From positions 9,771,321 through 9,835,320 of the forward strand of contig OY754986.1 of the NCBI GenBank assembly GCA_963576475.1: a stretch of 64,000 nt of DNA, given 5' to 3'. The position numbers and the translations under genes were made by a program. The notes under the pieces were generated by a model. It was not told the DNA's origin. It saw nothing but the letters and a program-made list of their open reading frames with translations, and did no database searches. Source of the stretch: Molanna angustata (Eukaryota; Arthropoda; Insecta; Trichoptera; Molannidae). This document shows positions 34,201 to 46,200 of this stretch, piece by piece. The stretch's first letter is position 1, and every line of letters starts with the position of its first letter.

Positions 34201-34492
34201 ATATGTAATTGTATTTGTATCTTCCTCATTTTATTGTCAATAATAAATCAATAATAATAAAAAATGGAATGTCCTAAGTGATGAAGTAACGTCATCTCGA
34301 TCCATTCAAATATTTAAAGGTAAACTAAAAAAACTTTATCTGTTAAATAGTTCCTGAATTCCTTCTATATCCTTCCGTTAACTCCTTTTCCTCATTGCTA
34401 TGTGAGATGTTATTTTTATTATTCTTTTTTTTAACTCTCTTTTCTTTTTTCCCTTTGTATTATTTTTTTCTTACTCCTTTATTTTATTTTTT

Positions 34493-34780
34493 TATCAATT
34501 TATTTCTCACTATATAAGTATTGTATCAATTTATTTCTCACTATATAAGTATTGTATCAATTTATTTCTCACTATATAAGTATTGTATCAATTTATTTCT
34601 CACTATATAAGTATTGTATCAATTTATTTCTCACTATATAAGTATTGTATCAATTTATTTCTCACTATATAAGTATTGTATCAATTTATTTCTCACTATA
34701 TAAGTATTGTATCAATTTATTTCTCACTATATAAGTATTGTATCAATTTATTTCTCACTATATAAGTATTGTATCAATTT
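34493..34780. repeat. 31-bp tandem array, nine full copies plus a part
   Basis: TATCAATTTATTTCTCACTA starts every 31 bases from 34493. Copies are essentially identical, so the expansion is recent. Confidence 0.95.
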
Positions 34781-34867
34781 AACTTCAGAGACTTCACGTT
34801 GTTCGGGTTGGTTGGTTAAACTCGCCTTTGTACACATGTACATAAATTATATAAATAAATAAATAAA

Positions 34868-34990
34868 TAGATGGATGATGGCAGAGCGGTAAGCTCGCTG
34901 GGTTAGTAAACCAGTGGTCACGAGTTCGAATCCTGCCTCGACCGATTTTGTTCACATATATAGCATAAGCATTTATGCTTATTTTAGGGA
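34868..34990 (+). mobile_element. tRNA-derived SINE, family 2
   Basis: GATGGCAGAGCGGTAAGC and GAGTTCGAATCCTGCC are the two promoter boxes. The tail contains GCATAAGCATTTATGCTTA. It is inserted directly after the LINE tail. Confidence 0.75.
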
Positions 34991-35094
34991 ATGTATCTGG
35001 ACTTTTTACAATAATATATTCATTCTTTTTAAAAAAAAGACGAATTTTATCTGTGATTTTTCAAATGTTCACCGCCCGTTTAAATACTGCCTTT

Positions 35095-35400
35095 TTTTGG
35101 TCAGACAAGTCTGGTATGTGGTGGTACATACATGTGTCGTGTTTCCTTTTATAAGGTCATGAACACCAGCACGCCTGACACTTGTAACCCCACATTGTAG
35201 AGACGTGACGTGATGGTAAGAATGAAAGAATATCTCATATTTTTTTCTAAAGTTAATTTTATGGCAAACAATTTTAATTACTTTGTACCGCATATTTTAC
35301 TCCTCATTGATTTCATAATCCACCGTGGCATTGTGGTTAGTCATTTGACTTCTGTGTCGGCGTTCTGGGTTCTATTTGCTGCAGATTATAAATCTATTTG
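35095..35400 (+). repeat. Dispersed repeat followed by tRNA-derived SINE piece, family 3
   Basis: 35095-35225 matches 15900-16020. At 35325-35400 lies CACCGTGGCATTGTGGTTAG followed by a tRNA-like head (family 3), also found inverted at 36310-36410. Confidence 0.55.
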
Positions 35401-35700
35401 AAATGATTTCAATAGTAATTCTTGTTTCCATGTTATAGTTTTCAATTTCAATTTTAAAATAATCTTCGTTTGAATGGCAAGTGAGTTGTTTGATACTAGC
35501 GCCTTTGAAGCTACCGCTTCCTTGTGAGGACGGATGACAACATCAAATAAATAATAATAATAAAAATAATGAACATCTCTTGCTCCCTATGCAAGTGGCG
35601 GGCTCACTGTCGAATGAAAATTTCTTCCAATCAATTTGTGTTGTTTCCAGCCCAGAGAAGCGAGAATCGTACGAGAAATTATTTTAAATACTGTCTAAAT

Positions 35701-35744
35701 AAAAATGTCACCTAAATGAATACTCTCATTTAGGTGACATTTTT
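35701..35744. repeat. Perfect small hairpin
   Basis: AAAAATGTCACCTAAATGA and its exact complement are separated by six bases. Confidence 0.85.
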
Positions 35745-36309
35745 ATGCTGTCATATGTACACATGTTTTTATGAGAAAAACAACTTGTGATATTTTCAGT
35801 GAGGATTTGTATATTTTCGATTGTAAAATGTTTATTTTTTGTATATTTTTTTGTTTATTTACAACGAGGTCTACTTCATTTATATGCAGATTTACATGAC
35901 ACTGTTTTACTGTTATTTTTTGTATTTATAATACTTTTTTATTTAATGCTTTGGTTTATTTTGAGTCCATTTGTGTATCTTTTTTTAACAGATTTTTAGT
36001 TATCTCAATAGAGACGAAGTTGGAATATTTACTGTAGGAGAACCGGGAAATCAAGGCACCTACAGGGCTTACGACCCGTCATCGGCGCATATGCAATAAT
36101 AAAAATTTTCGAATATCTTTTTTATATTTGCTAATAGGTACTTATCTATTATGTTTTTTTACTCTTGAATTTATTGTTTAACTGTTTAGGTATATATTTT
36201 TTTCTTTTTGCAAGTGTACAACTAATTGTTTTTTTTCTTATTCTATATATTTTTACCATCAATATGTGTTTTTATGTATGTATGTAAAAGGCAATTTATG
36301 CCGTTTATA

Positions 36310-36410
36310 AAGAAAGAAATAAATAAATTAATCCTCTGTTACAAATCGAACCCAAGACACCGACACAGAAGTCAATCGATTGACTAACCATTATGCCACG
36401 GCGGGCGACA
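36310..36410 (-). mobile_element. tRNA-derived SINE, family 3
   Basis: On the minus strand CCGTGGCATAATGGTTAGTC is the A-box head and GGGTTCGATTTG the B box. The preceding bases at 36001-36100 are another repeat (CTCAATAGAGACGAAGTTGG). Confidence 0.65.
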
Positions 36411-36699
36411 AAACATTTTGAAAATGATATTATTATAATATAATAATAATAATAAATGGATAATTTCTATAGCGCCATTTTTGTGTATCCACCTAAGGAC
36501 GCTTATTATGTAGTACGTCGAAAGTTTGGGAACAATAGCTATAAACCCGTTTTGCGCTTACAATTTACTGTAGAAACCGAAAGACAACTTATTTCTTAGA
36601 ATGACGCCTAATTTCAAAAGTACGGATTTTTCCTCTTTGGAAATCTCAACTTACATAATTTGAAATTATGTAATTTTTATTTTGTATCATGGTCCTCAG

Positions 36700-36817
36700 A
36701 CTCCTCGGGCAATTAACATGTACTTTGCAAATATTAATTTAACACGAACCCAATAACAAGTTGCCACATTATGGAGACAATGATTATTATCGTCTCACAG
36801 ATCCGGACTGAAATGAT
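36700..36817 (-). mobile_element. SINE family 1 fragment, interrupted by LINE insertion
   Basis: CCAATAACAAGTTGCCACAT and CGTCTCACAGATCC belong to the SINE body. The RTE-like insertion at 36818-37240 follows within the SINE's GACTGAAA segment. Confidence 0.75.
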
Positions 36818-37240
36818 CAGCAATAGAGCTACAGCCCGATGTGGGCCTTGGCCTCCTTAAGAAACTGCCTCCATCCCGCCCTGTCGACAGCAAGTCTCCT
36901 CCAATTTGTCTGTCCGATCGCTCTTATATCACCCTCGATGTCGTCCAGCCATCTCATCCTAGGTCTCCCTCTGCTTCTTCTTCCTTCAGGGCAGGTGTCC
37001 AATATTTTCTTTGGGACCCGGCTATCCTCCATTCTACAAACGTGTCCAAGCCGATGTTGATGTTGTATTTTGATGTATTGGACAACGTTTGGTTCGCCAT
37101 ACATTATTTCTAGCTCATGGTTAAACCGGATCCTCCAAGATCTTCCTTCACAGGTAGGGCCAAATATTTTGCGAAGTATTTTCCTTTCGAACACCAACAA
37201 TGCATTTTCGTCCTTCTTGGTCAATGTCAATGTCCTTCTT
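36818..37240 (-). mobile_element. RTE-like LINE C-terminal fragment with 13-bp target duplication
   Basis: GGACTGAAATGAT at 36805-36817 and 37241-37253 flanks the insert. On the minus strand the frame reads ENALLVFERKILRKIFGP, FNHELEIMYGEPNVVQYI, RLGHVCRMEDSRVPK and GRRSRGRPRMRWLDDI, and runs to a natural stop. About 135 residues remain open, so the copy is quite young. Confidence 0.9.
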
Positions 37241-37264
37241 GGACTGAAATGATACTTCAAGATA

Positions 37265-37440
37265 AAATTTTTTAGCATCTCAATACAGACGAAGTTGCAA
37301 TATTATTAGGTATAGGAGAATCAGGAACTCAATGTGCCTACAGGGCTAACGACCTGTCATTAGCTGGTTTACGTCATCACTTTATGCTTTCGCGCAAAGT
37401 TCATCAATTATAGGTAGGTACTTCTTATTGAGTTCCTATC
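37265..37440. repeat. Dispersed repeat with CTCAATACAGACGAAGTTG
   Basis: It matches pieces at 6775-6890, 36001-36100, 38185-38215, 51440-51530 and 56690-56710. Shared phrases are CCTACAGGGCTAACGACC and ATCACTTTATGC. The class is unknown. Confidence 0.6.
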
Positions 37441-37536
37441 AATCCAACATTTTAAAGTTAAATATATTTTAAACATGAAAATCAGTTTGAAACGCCATCT
37501 ATTGAGAAATTGGTTTGTAAACAATCGAAACTACAG

Positions 37537-37585
37537 TCTAAGATTAGTTTGTCGATCGACAATTCTTGATAGAACTCCATTGTAC
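37537..37585 (-). pseudogene. RTE reverse-transcriptase scrap joined to a hairpin
   Basis: The minus strand reads NGVLSRIVDRQTNLR, aligned with NGIPSRTDDQKVKSNIR at the 27.1 kb locus. It lies immediately 3' of the inverted repeat 37587-37975. Confidence 0.6.
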
Positions 37586-37642
37586 GTTGATATGTTATAA
37601 AAATATAAAAATACTTGGTAATAGTTATATTGTATTTATTAG

Positions 37643-37683
37643 ATTATTGACGCGTTTCGTGCAAAGCACATCGTCAGAATAAT
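37643..37683 (-). ncRNA. Hammerhead ribozyme-like motif, minus strand
   Basis: This is the mirror copy of 37879-37919, lying about 60 bases 5' of the RTE scrap in the same orientation. All core elements (CTGACGA, stem II, GAAA, GTC) are present. Confidence 0.7.
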
Positions 37684-37878
37684 GCTCTACAAGACTGAGA
37701 CTAGTGGTTATATACAAAATTTACATGACAGGTGTATAAAAATGTTGGTTTTTGAACGGTTGAAAAGAAGTCATATAATGCAAATGAATTTCTTTGCATT
37801 ATATAACTTCTTTTCAACATTTTTATACACCTGTCATGTAAATTTTGTATATAACCACTAGTCTCAGTCTTGTAGAGC

Positions 37879-37919
37879 ATTATTCTGACGATGTGCTTTG
37901 CACGAAACGCGTCAATAAT
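37879..37919 (+). ncRNA. Hammerhead ribozyme-like motif, plus strand
   Basis: The order is ATTATT (stem I), CTGACGA (core), a TGTGC-TTT-GCAC hairpin (stem II), GAAA, then C-GC-G (a two-base-pair stem III) and T-C, with cleavage predicted after C37913. AATAAT then pairs with all six bases of stem I. One unpaired T sits between the core and stem II. The short stem III resembles hammerheads described from retroelements and satellites. Activity is inferred, not shown. Confidence 0.75.
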
Positions 37920-38691
37920 CTAATAAATACAATAGAACTATTACCAAGAATTTTTATATTTTTATAACATATCAAGAAACAACAGTCCTTATACATGAGG
38001 TGACAATACTTTCACACATATGGCACCCCTGAAGCGCGCCAGAATTTAAGTTCATTTTTGTCTTGTTTACGTGTTTGTGCCAATGTTTTTGAGTAAATTG
38101 AAATTTTTTTTAAGTTGACAATGGATTAACAATGGATTTTTTTCCTGTCTGAAGTCAATGATATTTTATGACAAAAATTTTAAAATCTCAATAGAGACGA
38201 AGTCGAAATAATATTATTTAAGTATTTATTTATTTTATTAACGTTGTTTGCTATTTACATGAAACATTCACAAACGATACAAAATATAGTAGGTACATAA
38301 TGTGTGAAAATACATAAAAAAACAAACATATCCAATTTATAAAGAATGAAAATAAAGCAAAAAGAAATATAAAGAATAAATAATACAGATTAAAAAAAAA
38401 TACATATAAAAATACTATATAAAAATACTAAATTTAACCAAAATAATAACCAGAATAACAAATGAAAGTATAAAATAACAAATAAACATAATAGGTAAAT
38501 ATTAATATAACGAAAAATAAAACGAAACACGATCAGTGGAATCTAACACGTATAGGGTATTCCTGTGGTTATTTATACTATATGAAAACCAAGAACTCGA
38601 GGCACTTTTTTCCAAGGCACAAATTATTTAAAATGTGCAACAAACAATACTAACTCCAAACATATTGATTATATTTTTCAGATATTTTAAA

Positions 38692-41600
38692 ATGATTTCA
38701 ATTTCTGAGTTTGTATCCGCCTGTCTCTTGGTACTGATCGCTGGTCCAGTGTTATCCGATCATGCCGTTGAATGTAACGACGGACCTGAACCTGGACCTT
38801 GGGGGATGCTTTTGGAGGATTGGGCAGTTGGACACAGCGACAGGTATTTTAAATCAGAACAACATAATCAGTTAGCAGACATCTTATTTCGACTCAACAG
38901 ATATCTTGATTTAAAATAATATTAATTTGACCGATCAGAAAACTTACCCTAATTTATCAGAAACATTAATTTGACTTGTCAGAATTTTTTGTTTAACTCA
39001 TCAGAAAACTTAAATTGACTATTCTTTATATAGTATTTTTTATTTTATTTTGTATCGCTCTTCAGCGAGTTTTATCGGAATTCATAATGGTAGCGACAAT
39101 TTATTTTTATTATATTTATTCTTTAAAAAAAAAGGAATAAGAAAAAATAGAAAATATAACAGCCTGCAAAAGCACTCATATATTTTCAATAACAGTATAA
39201 AATAGACTCAGGCATATTTCTTCAATAACTTTCAGACAGGACCGCATCCTGAAGCTTCCTAACACGAGCGGCTATTACATCTCCAACCGTGTGGACTCTC
39301 CGCAAAAGCCAATGGACTGGTCCCAGGAGCTGAACTCTTCGCCGCCTGGCAAGATAGTCAACAAACCTCCGCAGTACGGAGCCTACCAGAAGCAAAAGCC
39401 CGGCTTCATGCCGAGCCCCTCGGATCCCACAGCCTCGGGACACGTCGGCGGGCCCACCAACACGAGGAAGGAAGTCTCCGAGACGGACCTCTACCTCCTG
39501 GGAGCCATAGAAAAGTTGGTCTTCAGGGTTGATTTCATGGAGAAGAGACTCAAAAAGGCGGAAGAGTTGATCTATTACATTATGGCGGGAAACAGCAAAA
39601 AAACTGGTAATAATATATTTATTTATATTTGTCAAATACCAAGTTTTTCAGTTCATATTCTAATCTTCTTCTATCGTGTCAGCAACGCATTTAAATAATC
39701 TTCTGCCAGTGCCTAGCAACGTCAATATAGCACAATCATTGCCCACCATAAGATCGTTCATGGTGCAGTTGACTGGACTTGAGGGGCAGCTGCACAGATA
39801 TGTGGTGGTCTGCTGCTCTCCACAGTCACATGTCGTTGGTATTCCCTATTGCAGGAAGCCCCGTGTAGACAAGTTATCCAGCGTTCTCCCAACGCCCGTC
39901 CTCAGTCTGTTTAGTGACTTTTCATAACTTGGTATCTAGTGGTGTCTGTATATCAGGCCAGTGTCAGTATCATTATTGACTATTTTGTGTGCATTTTTTA
40001 GCAGAACCATGTACGAAGAACTTCACGAGAGTAGGTGCAAACTGTTACCATCTGAGTGGCGTCCTACCAGGATCTAGAGAACTCAACTGGAAAGCAGCCA
40101 GCGATGCTTGCAAATCAATGGGCGCTGCTTTAGCTGAGATGGAAACCATTGAAGAGAATCAGGATGTGGTCACTTTCATACAGGCCAATGCACCGTTCAG
40201 AGGTTAGAAAACGCTTAGAATATGCCTAATTTTTAATAATTGAAAAAAAAATCTCCAGGAAAATAATGATTTGTGGAATATCCGGGTATTTTGTTGATTC
40301 AGTAGGGCAACTCGATCGTCAAGATCTAATCTTAAATGTTAAAAATGTCACTCACCGATTCACTTAAAACGCTGTGATGTAAACGGATATACGGAACACT
40401 GTAAATTTGGTTACGTGCTCCGATTATCAATATGATGCTAATTTATCAATTCACAAAGTAATAAAATGTATAAATTTAGCTTTTTATACATCAGATTTAC
40501 ATTTTTTTTAAATATAGGTAGGTACCTATTTAAAAGAAAAACATATATGCTTTCCTGCCCCCCTAGACAATGTGTCATTTAGCTCAAGAAAATAAACAAG
40601 AAAAGATAACTCAATGTATGGAAGTGACATTTGCCAGCCACGTGACAACTGTCACTTCCATATATTGAGTTATTTATTATTGTTTCTTTTCTTGAGCTAA
40701 ATTACACGTTGTCTAGGGGGGTTGGTTCTCTATAAAATACCGAATACATTTCATGATTGAATCAAAATTGTGAGAATTTAGAAATTATCATTAGAAATTA
40801 TAAAAAAATATGATTATAATTCCTAAAATCACGATATAATTAGTGTTCATAAACAAAAGTATCAGAAAAATTACTATAGTATTAGTCATGAAGGAATTAA
40901 AATGCTCTTAACAAAATTTACCTATATTTATCGGCAAATAACTTAAGAAATCGCATGGGCTTCGCAGAGCGAAAATTCGTGTTTTTTGCTACTTATTTAT
41001 TTATATATACTTTATGTACAAGTGCACAAAGGCGGGTTTATTGCCATAAGGCAATTTCTTCCAATCAACCCGAGCAACGGGAAGTCTCTAAAGTTAATTT
41101 GGTATAATAGTAACTATATTTATTTGTATGTATTTAGTGAGCAATAAATTTAAAAAAATACAGAAGAAAAAAGACAAGATAGATAAAGAATAATAATAAC
41201 ACTTCACATAGCAATGAGGAAAAGAAGGAGGGTATGGAAGGATATAGAAGGAATATTCAGGATCTATTTGACATATATTTTTATGGATTGAGATGACGTA
41301 ACTTCATCGCATAGGCCCTTCCATATTCTAGCTGATAGTAATTGTAGAGCTGAAAACTTCTGTATTGTAAATGAGGATAGCTAGTGCAGTGGTACAATCA
41401 GCAAGTCGAAGGGGTAGGCCGTGATTTGACACGAAAAGGACATTATTTTTCAAATATTGTGGTGCATAGGGGTTATAATCTTATACTTAAAGTAATATAG
41501 GTATGTATATGTGGGAACTGCCCCTCTTCTCGACGAAAATTCTCAAGTTATTTGCTGTAAACAGTAGGTACATAAACTACATATTTTCAAAAATTCCAAA

Positions 41601-41907
41601 AAATGTCAAAATTATTATTGCAGGTAAAGACTTCTGGACGGGCGGTCTAAACCCCGGTCTTCTGTGGATCTGGTCCAACTCTGCCAGGCCGGTTGCCGCC
41701 GGTAGCAAGGGAGAAAACTCCGGCAACGCCACTGTTCCCATCAGAGGGAACGGCCGGTGTCTCAAGTTGGCCTACTCCCCCTCGCTCAGGACGTATTCTT
41801 ACCTCGGACACGACTGTTCCGTCCGCCATCACTTCATCTGCGAAACCATAGACAAATCCCTCAGTAACGAAATACAAAGAATATCGAGGCAACTCGATTT
41901 TGAGTGA
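38692..41907 (+). CDS. Secreted C-type lectin domain protein, four coding exons
   Basis: Coding exons are 38692-38843, 39236-39606, 40002-40202 and 41624-41907, all GT-AG and in frame, giving 335 residues. Residues 1-22 are a signal peptide (LLVLIAGPVLS then DHAVEC). Residues 52-140 are a Pro/Ser-rich linker. Residues 141-168 are a short amphipathic segment (LLGAIEKLVFRVDFMEKRL) that may oligomerise. The lectin fold spans about 178-315 with six cysteines (C178, C189, C211, C287, C306, C314), the long form. The usual EPN/QPD and WND calcium and sugar-binding motifs are absent, so classical sugar binding is doubtful. The first coding exon begins at 38682 after a good splice acceptor, so a non-coding upstream exon is likely. 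Secretion is inferred; the biological role is unknown. Confidence 0.88.
39610..40001. other. Intron 2 of the lectin gene, with a GC-richer insert
   Basis: 39670-39960 is richer in GC than other introns and is open on the + strand for about 80 codons, but it has no recognised domain and its surroundings fit an intron. It may be an old transposon piece. Confidence 0.35.
40558..40721. mobile_element. 164-bp MITE with long inverted repeats
   Basis: CCCCCCTAGACAATGTG at the left mirrors CACGTTGTCTAGGGGGG at the right. Arms of about 75 bases pair with few mismatches. It lies in intron 3 of the lectin gene. No clear target duplication was seen. Confidence 0.8.
41030..41480 (-). mobile_element. LINE 3' end, minus strand
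   Basis: The minus strand has the same coding tail (TACCCCTTCGACTTGCTGA) and 3' UTR (GACTTCCCGTTGCTCGG then GGAAGAAATTGCC) as the copies at 33740 and 52130. It lies in intron 3 of the lectin gene. Confidence 0.7.
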
Positions 41908-43267
41908 AATTTTAACACATTAAATATGTACAACATAGTGATCTAACGAAAAAAAACTGCATTCAGAGGGCGCTAGTCCATAAATATTTCTCGGCTCAAT
42001 ATTCATAAATAGTACTAACATTATGTTCATCAAATCCCTGATTTTAGTGCCTATACACATAGAAACATATACATACATAAGTACATACCATCACGGCAAA
42101 ATATCCTACACACAATGTGGGGTAGCCAATGACGGGTGTGTTGGTGTGCATTACCTTATTAATAAAGGACGTCACTACACTCAAATGGCTGAACTATGTG
42201 AGATGTTATTTTGCCTGATGTATTTTTACAATGATATTGTATTTTATAAAATACAGTTTTTGCTTATGTCTATATTAAAAATCCTTCATACATAGCTTCA
42301 AAAATAAAATAGGTAAATGCATTTATTGATATTGTATGGTGGTTATAATAATACATGTGTAGATAGATATAGATACATAAAACTGTACTTAGATTATTAA
42401 TAAGATGGATCCTACAGTTATTTAAATTTCAATTGTACTTTGATCAATTTATTTAGTATTGCAATTAATAAATTATGTTCTCAGTACACACAGATTGTTT
42501 TAATATATGTATGTTGGTATCGTTTGTTTTAATTTATCTGCATAAAAGTGATATAAATGTTGCAGCCAATCAGGCGTTATTGCTTTTTTTTTAGACACCG
42601 TTTTCGAGTTAGTTTTCTATATATGTTATTTTTATTAATCAAGAAAACTCATGATAATGAATGAATAGAGAAAGTTGATAAGAGTGAAGTTAAATCGAAT
42701 AAAAAGAGATCGGTTAAAAAAATTATCATGTTCTTGAAATAAGTAAGACCCACACCATTTATAGGGTAGGTAGAGAGAACTAAACAACAGACTTTTTTTA
42801 TCGAAATAGATATATCAAAAATATTTTTTTCTCCCTAAGCCTTCAATCAATACATGTGTTCTGAGAGTATTTTCCATCTCCACGTTAATATTTCCCACCA
42901 CAAGTATTGATGTAAATTAGGACTAACATATTGATGACATTGTAAATTTAAAAATACGTATATTATTTTTAATAATAATAATTTGCCCTTATAAAACGAT
43001 GGTAAAATCGTTTACATTTGAACTAATCCAGAAACTCGGTCTAATTTAAGATATTTTTTTGTCGTTTTGAGCTTGAAACAATATCCATAGACGAAATTTT
43101 GTCGTTCGCCGCAGTATATATATCTTTATTCTATGGTTCGCCGATCTTCGCCGATTTCCAAGATTTTGACAGTTGTGTCGTTGTAACTCGATTTTCGATA
43201 AATACTGGGTTTTTTGGTATAAATTACCTTAAAATTATAAATCATTACGCAATCATCAGACAGGGTG
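41908..43267. other. Lectin 3' UTR and intergenic spacer
   Basis: AATAAA at 42304-42309 and 42467-42472 are candidate poly(A) signals of the lectin gene. 42065-42185 is a minus-strand copy of the repeat at 15900. No other gene was recognised. The TMEM256 promoter should lie near the right end, but I saw no convincing TATA or initiator. Confidence 0.5.
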
Positions 43268-46200
43268 ATGGGTAACCTTGGAGATACGGTTAATTATATT
43301 CTGTTTTACAATCCGGTTTCACAGGAGGTTGGCAAACTTCTGAAGAGCACCGTAAGTATTAAAACGATAATTTGTCATTCTAAAACATAGTTATTCAAAA
43401 ATTTCCCCTATAATAATATTATCTCATTACCAATGAATTTGAAATTATTCAAATTCAGTCGTAAGTAAAAATTTATTTTTAAAAATTGCAACGATACTTT
43501 TGCTTTTGTCGTTATATTTCATGTGAAAAAGACGTTTATTGTGCAACGAAATCATTTTATTTAGTTTAGTTTGTTATATAAGTTATTTACAACATTTTTA
43601 TACATATTTTATTGAATTTATGAAGGAATATTGTTAACCTTTCTAGGTTAGTTCACCTTTGCTCTTTTTATAATCAATATTGCGACATTGTGAACGCATT
43701 TAAGAAAACATTATCCTTTATTTTAATACTGAAAGTATTGGAGCATTTCATACTAAAACAACATACTTATTGTATTTTCAACATATGGCATTGTCTTTTA
43801 CAGTCTTTCATAATAAGATGCTTAGATTATATATGATACAGATACCTAGTCAGCACAATGAATGTATGCCAACTAAAACTACGAAGTAACAGAAGAATTT
43901 CTAGTATCCGCACACCTACCGACACGTACACCTACATAAAACGTAGACCAACCAATCTACCGCCTCACACACACATGTAAAAAAAACTTGGCATACATTC
44001 GAATTCGAAATTTGTACTAGACGCGGCTTCTGTACATAATAATTCTATGATAAGATGGATTGAAAAACATAGTGAAATTTCAAAGTATTATATTTGCTAA
44101 TAGCCTACTCACCAATGACTTAACCACACAGGAGAGAATGAAATATTTTTGTATGCAAGTATTATAACCTAACTAACCATTCATTTTCCATCTTAAATAT
44201 ATTTAGGTACCTATCGACATATAATATTTATGGATATCTTTAGGTATCCATAAATATTATATGTCGTAGAGAAATAGATATTTTATGTGCATCAAAGTGA
44301 ATGACCGATAAAGTTTTATCATTTCAAGTCAGGTTTGTTCTAAAAATGCAAAAAATCAACAAATTCTTATAATTTAAATCACATTTTTACGCATGTGATA
44401 GTTAACATGCAACTTCATAGTGCATTAGGTAGTTCTAATATATCATGTTTTCAGTCACTAGAATTAGCGTTATACATATGCCCTCTTTATGAAGTGTGCA
44501 TTTCGTGCATAATATATTTAGTTATTAAAAAAATTAGTAAAACATATTAAGTAGGTCTAATGAATTTTTACTCTTGTGTTACTAAATTGTAAAATGAAAA
44601 ATTTTACTGAAACCAATGATATATGAAAATAATAGATATATTTCTAGTCCTTAAATTCAATATACAAAAAGTAAGGCACATGTGTCACTTACTTCTTACC
44701 ACACTTTAGTTGCACGCCAGATAATGTAGTGTTCGGACAATTTTCGTCGTCAAAATGCCGTCTTTTGTGATGAAAACATGTAAAAATTACTCTAGAACTG
44801 TGAAGAATTGACCAGATATATCATTTCATGCTGCATATTTATTTGATAATAATCAATATATTTATATGGACCTGTAGATAATTATTTTTAATTTGTTAAA
44901 GAAAGATATCTCAAGTCGGCATATTTACAAAATCTTCCTTATGAGGACGCCGTAATCGCCACGAGCCTAAAAAAAATACTACTTAAACTGATTGAAAAAC
45001 AATTTACATTTTGTAAATATGCATCAAGTCACATTTGCTTGTGACAGCAGCAAATGCGATGCAGAGGGGATTCGCTTTTTCACACATCCATAACTGAATA
45101 TAAGTTCGCCTCTTTCACAGTCATTTGGAGTGAGAGATAATTATAATGTGATTACACAGGAGCAAAAGAGAGAATAAGTGTGCAGTGTGTCTGTATATTT
45201 AGTGTTGTATTATCTATTTCTTACTTAAAGTATTGCGTTATTCCGTGCTTTATCGTGATGTAATTTGCCAATATATAAAATGTCATTGGCCGAAACTGCC
45301 TGCATAGTCAAGTTGTAAATAGTAAGACAGATTGTATATTTCATAAATATAATATTATGGCTAAGTGGATTTTTTTAAATTGAATAATATTCCTTATGTA
45401 TGTCCTTGAAACATGTATGATGCATCTTCATATATTCCCTAACTATGCATTTTTTCATTTCTTGTGTAATTTATTATTTTATACATTTGATTCAATATCA
45501 CCTTTTTAATATTTGCAATGTTTCAGCAGGGAATCCTTCTTCCAAAGTCCAGTCCTCCAGCGCCCCCCCCTGCTCCGATAATCATGACCAAGCCCCTGTA
45601 CCAGTTGGCCCGCGAGGCCGGCCCCTGGATACGTCTCGGAGGTCTCATGGGGGCATCGGCGGTGGTGCTGGGTGCATATGGGGCCCATCGGACGTATCCG
45701 GAGGATGTCAAGGCGGACCTCAAGAGGATATATGAGACGGCCAATCGTTTTCATTTTATACACAGCTTGGCGATACTTTCGGTCCCGCTATGCAGAAGGC
45801 CGTATCTGGTGAGCTGTTGCGTAGATTAATTAAGTCAGTAAAATGGTGAGAACACACATTGCTTGTCCACCGTGTTGTCTTGTATTTTGAATAATATTGA
45901 AACACAGGAAATATTGTACGTCTGCAAACATATTGAAAAATCATGGGGGCTCCACAGAACGCAAAATTCACATATTTGCTTGGTCAGTAGATATGCGAAC
46001 CGTCCCCAAATTTGCTGAAAATTGTCAAGATATTATGTGCTGATACTTGTAGCACAATGGTCAAAAATTGTCAAGATATGTGCTGATACTTGTAGCACAA
46101 TGGTCAAAAATTGTCAAGATATGTGCTGATACTTGTAGCACAATGGTCAAAAATTGTCAAGATATGTGCTGATACTTGTAGCACAATGGTCAAAAATTGT

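Larger units (their letters stand above)
33740..34865 (+). mobile_element. LINE 3' end expanded by two internal satellites
   Basis: ORF2 C-terminal remnants (CGATCTGCTGAACGCACTAC) occur at about 33836. The coding strand breaks off at 33918 in a 33-bp array, resumes at 34262 and enters a 31-bp array in the 3' UTR. It ends with CACATGTACATAAATTATAT and an AAAT-repeat tail at 34848-34869. Confidence 0.75.
37587..37975. repeat. 389-bp inverted repeat carrying two hammerhead-like ribozymes (locus B)
   Basis: Two arms of about 190 bases mirror each other around 37781. The left arm has a 15-base extra segment near 37770. Each arm carries one hammerhead-like motif in opposite orientation. Confidence 0.9.

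Noticed and set aside
33897..34254. Three overlapping repetitive frames of about 100 codons on both strands
   Set aside because: They are by-products of a 33-bp tandem array whose period is a multiple of three; no start context or domain.
39676..39927. 83-codon frame in lectin intron 2
   Set aside because: It lies between two exons that join perfectly in phase; including it would break the frame, and no domain is recognisable.
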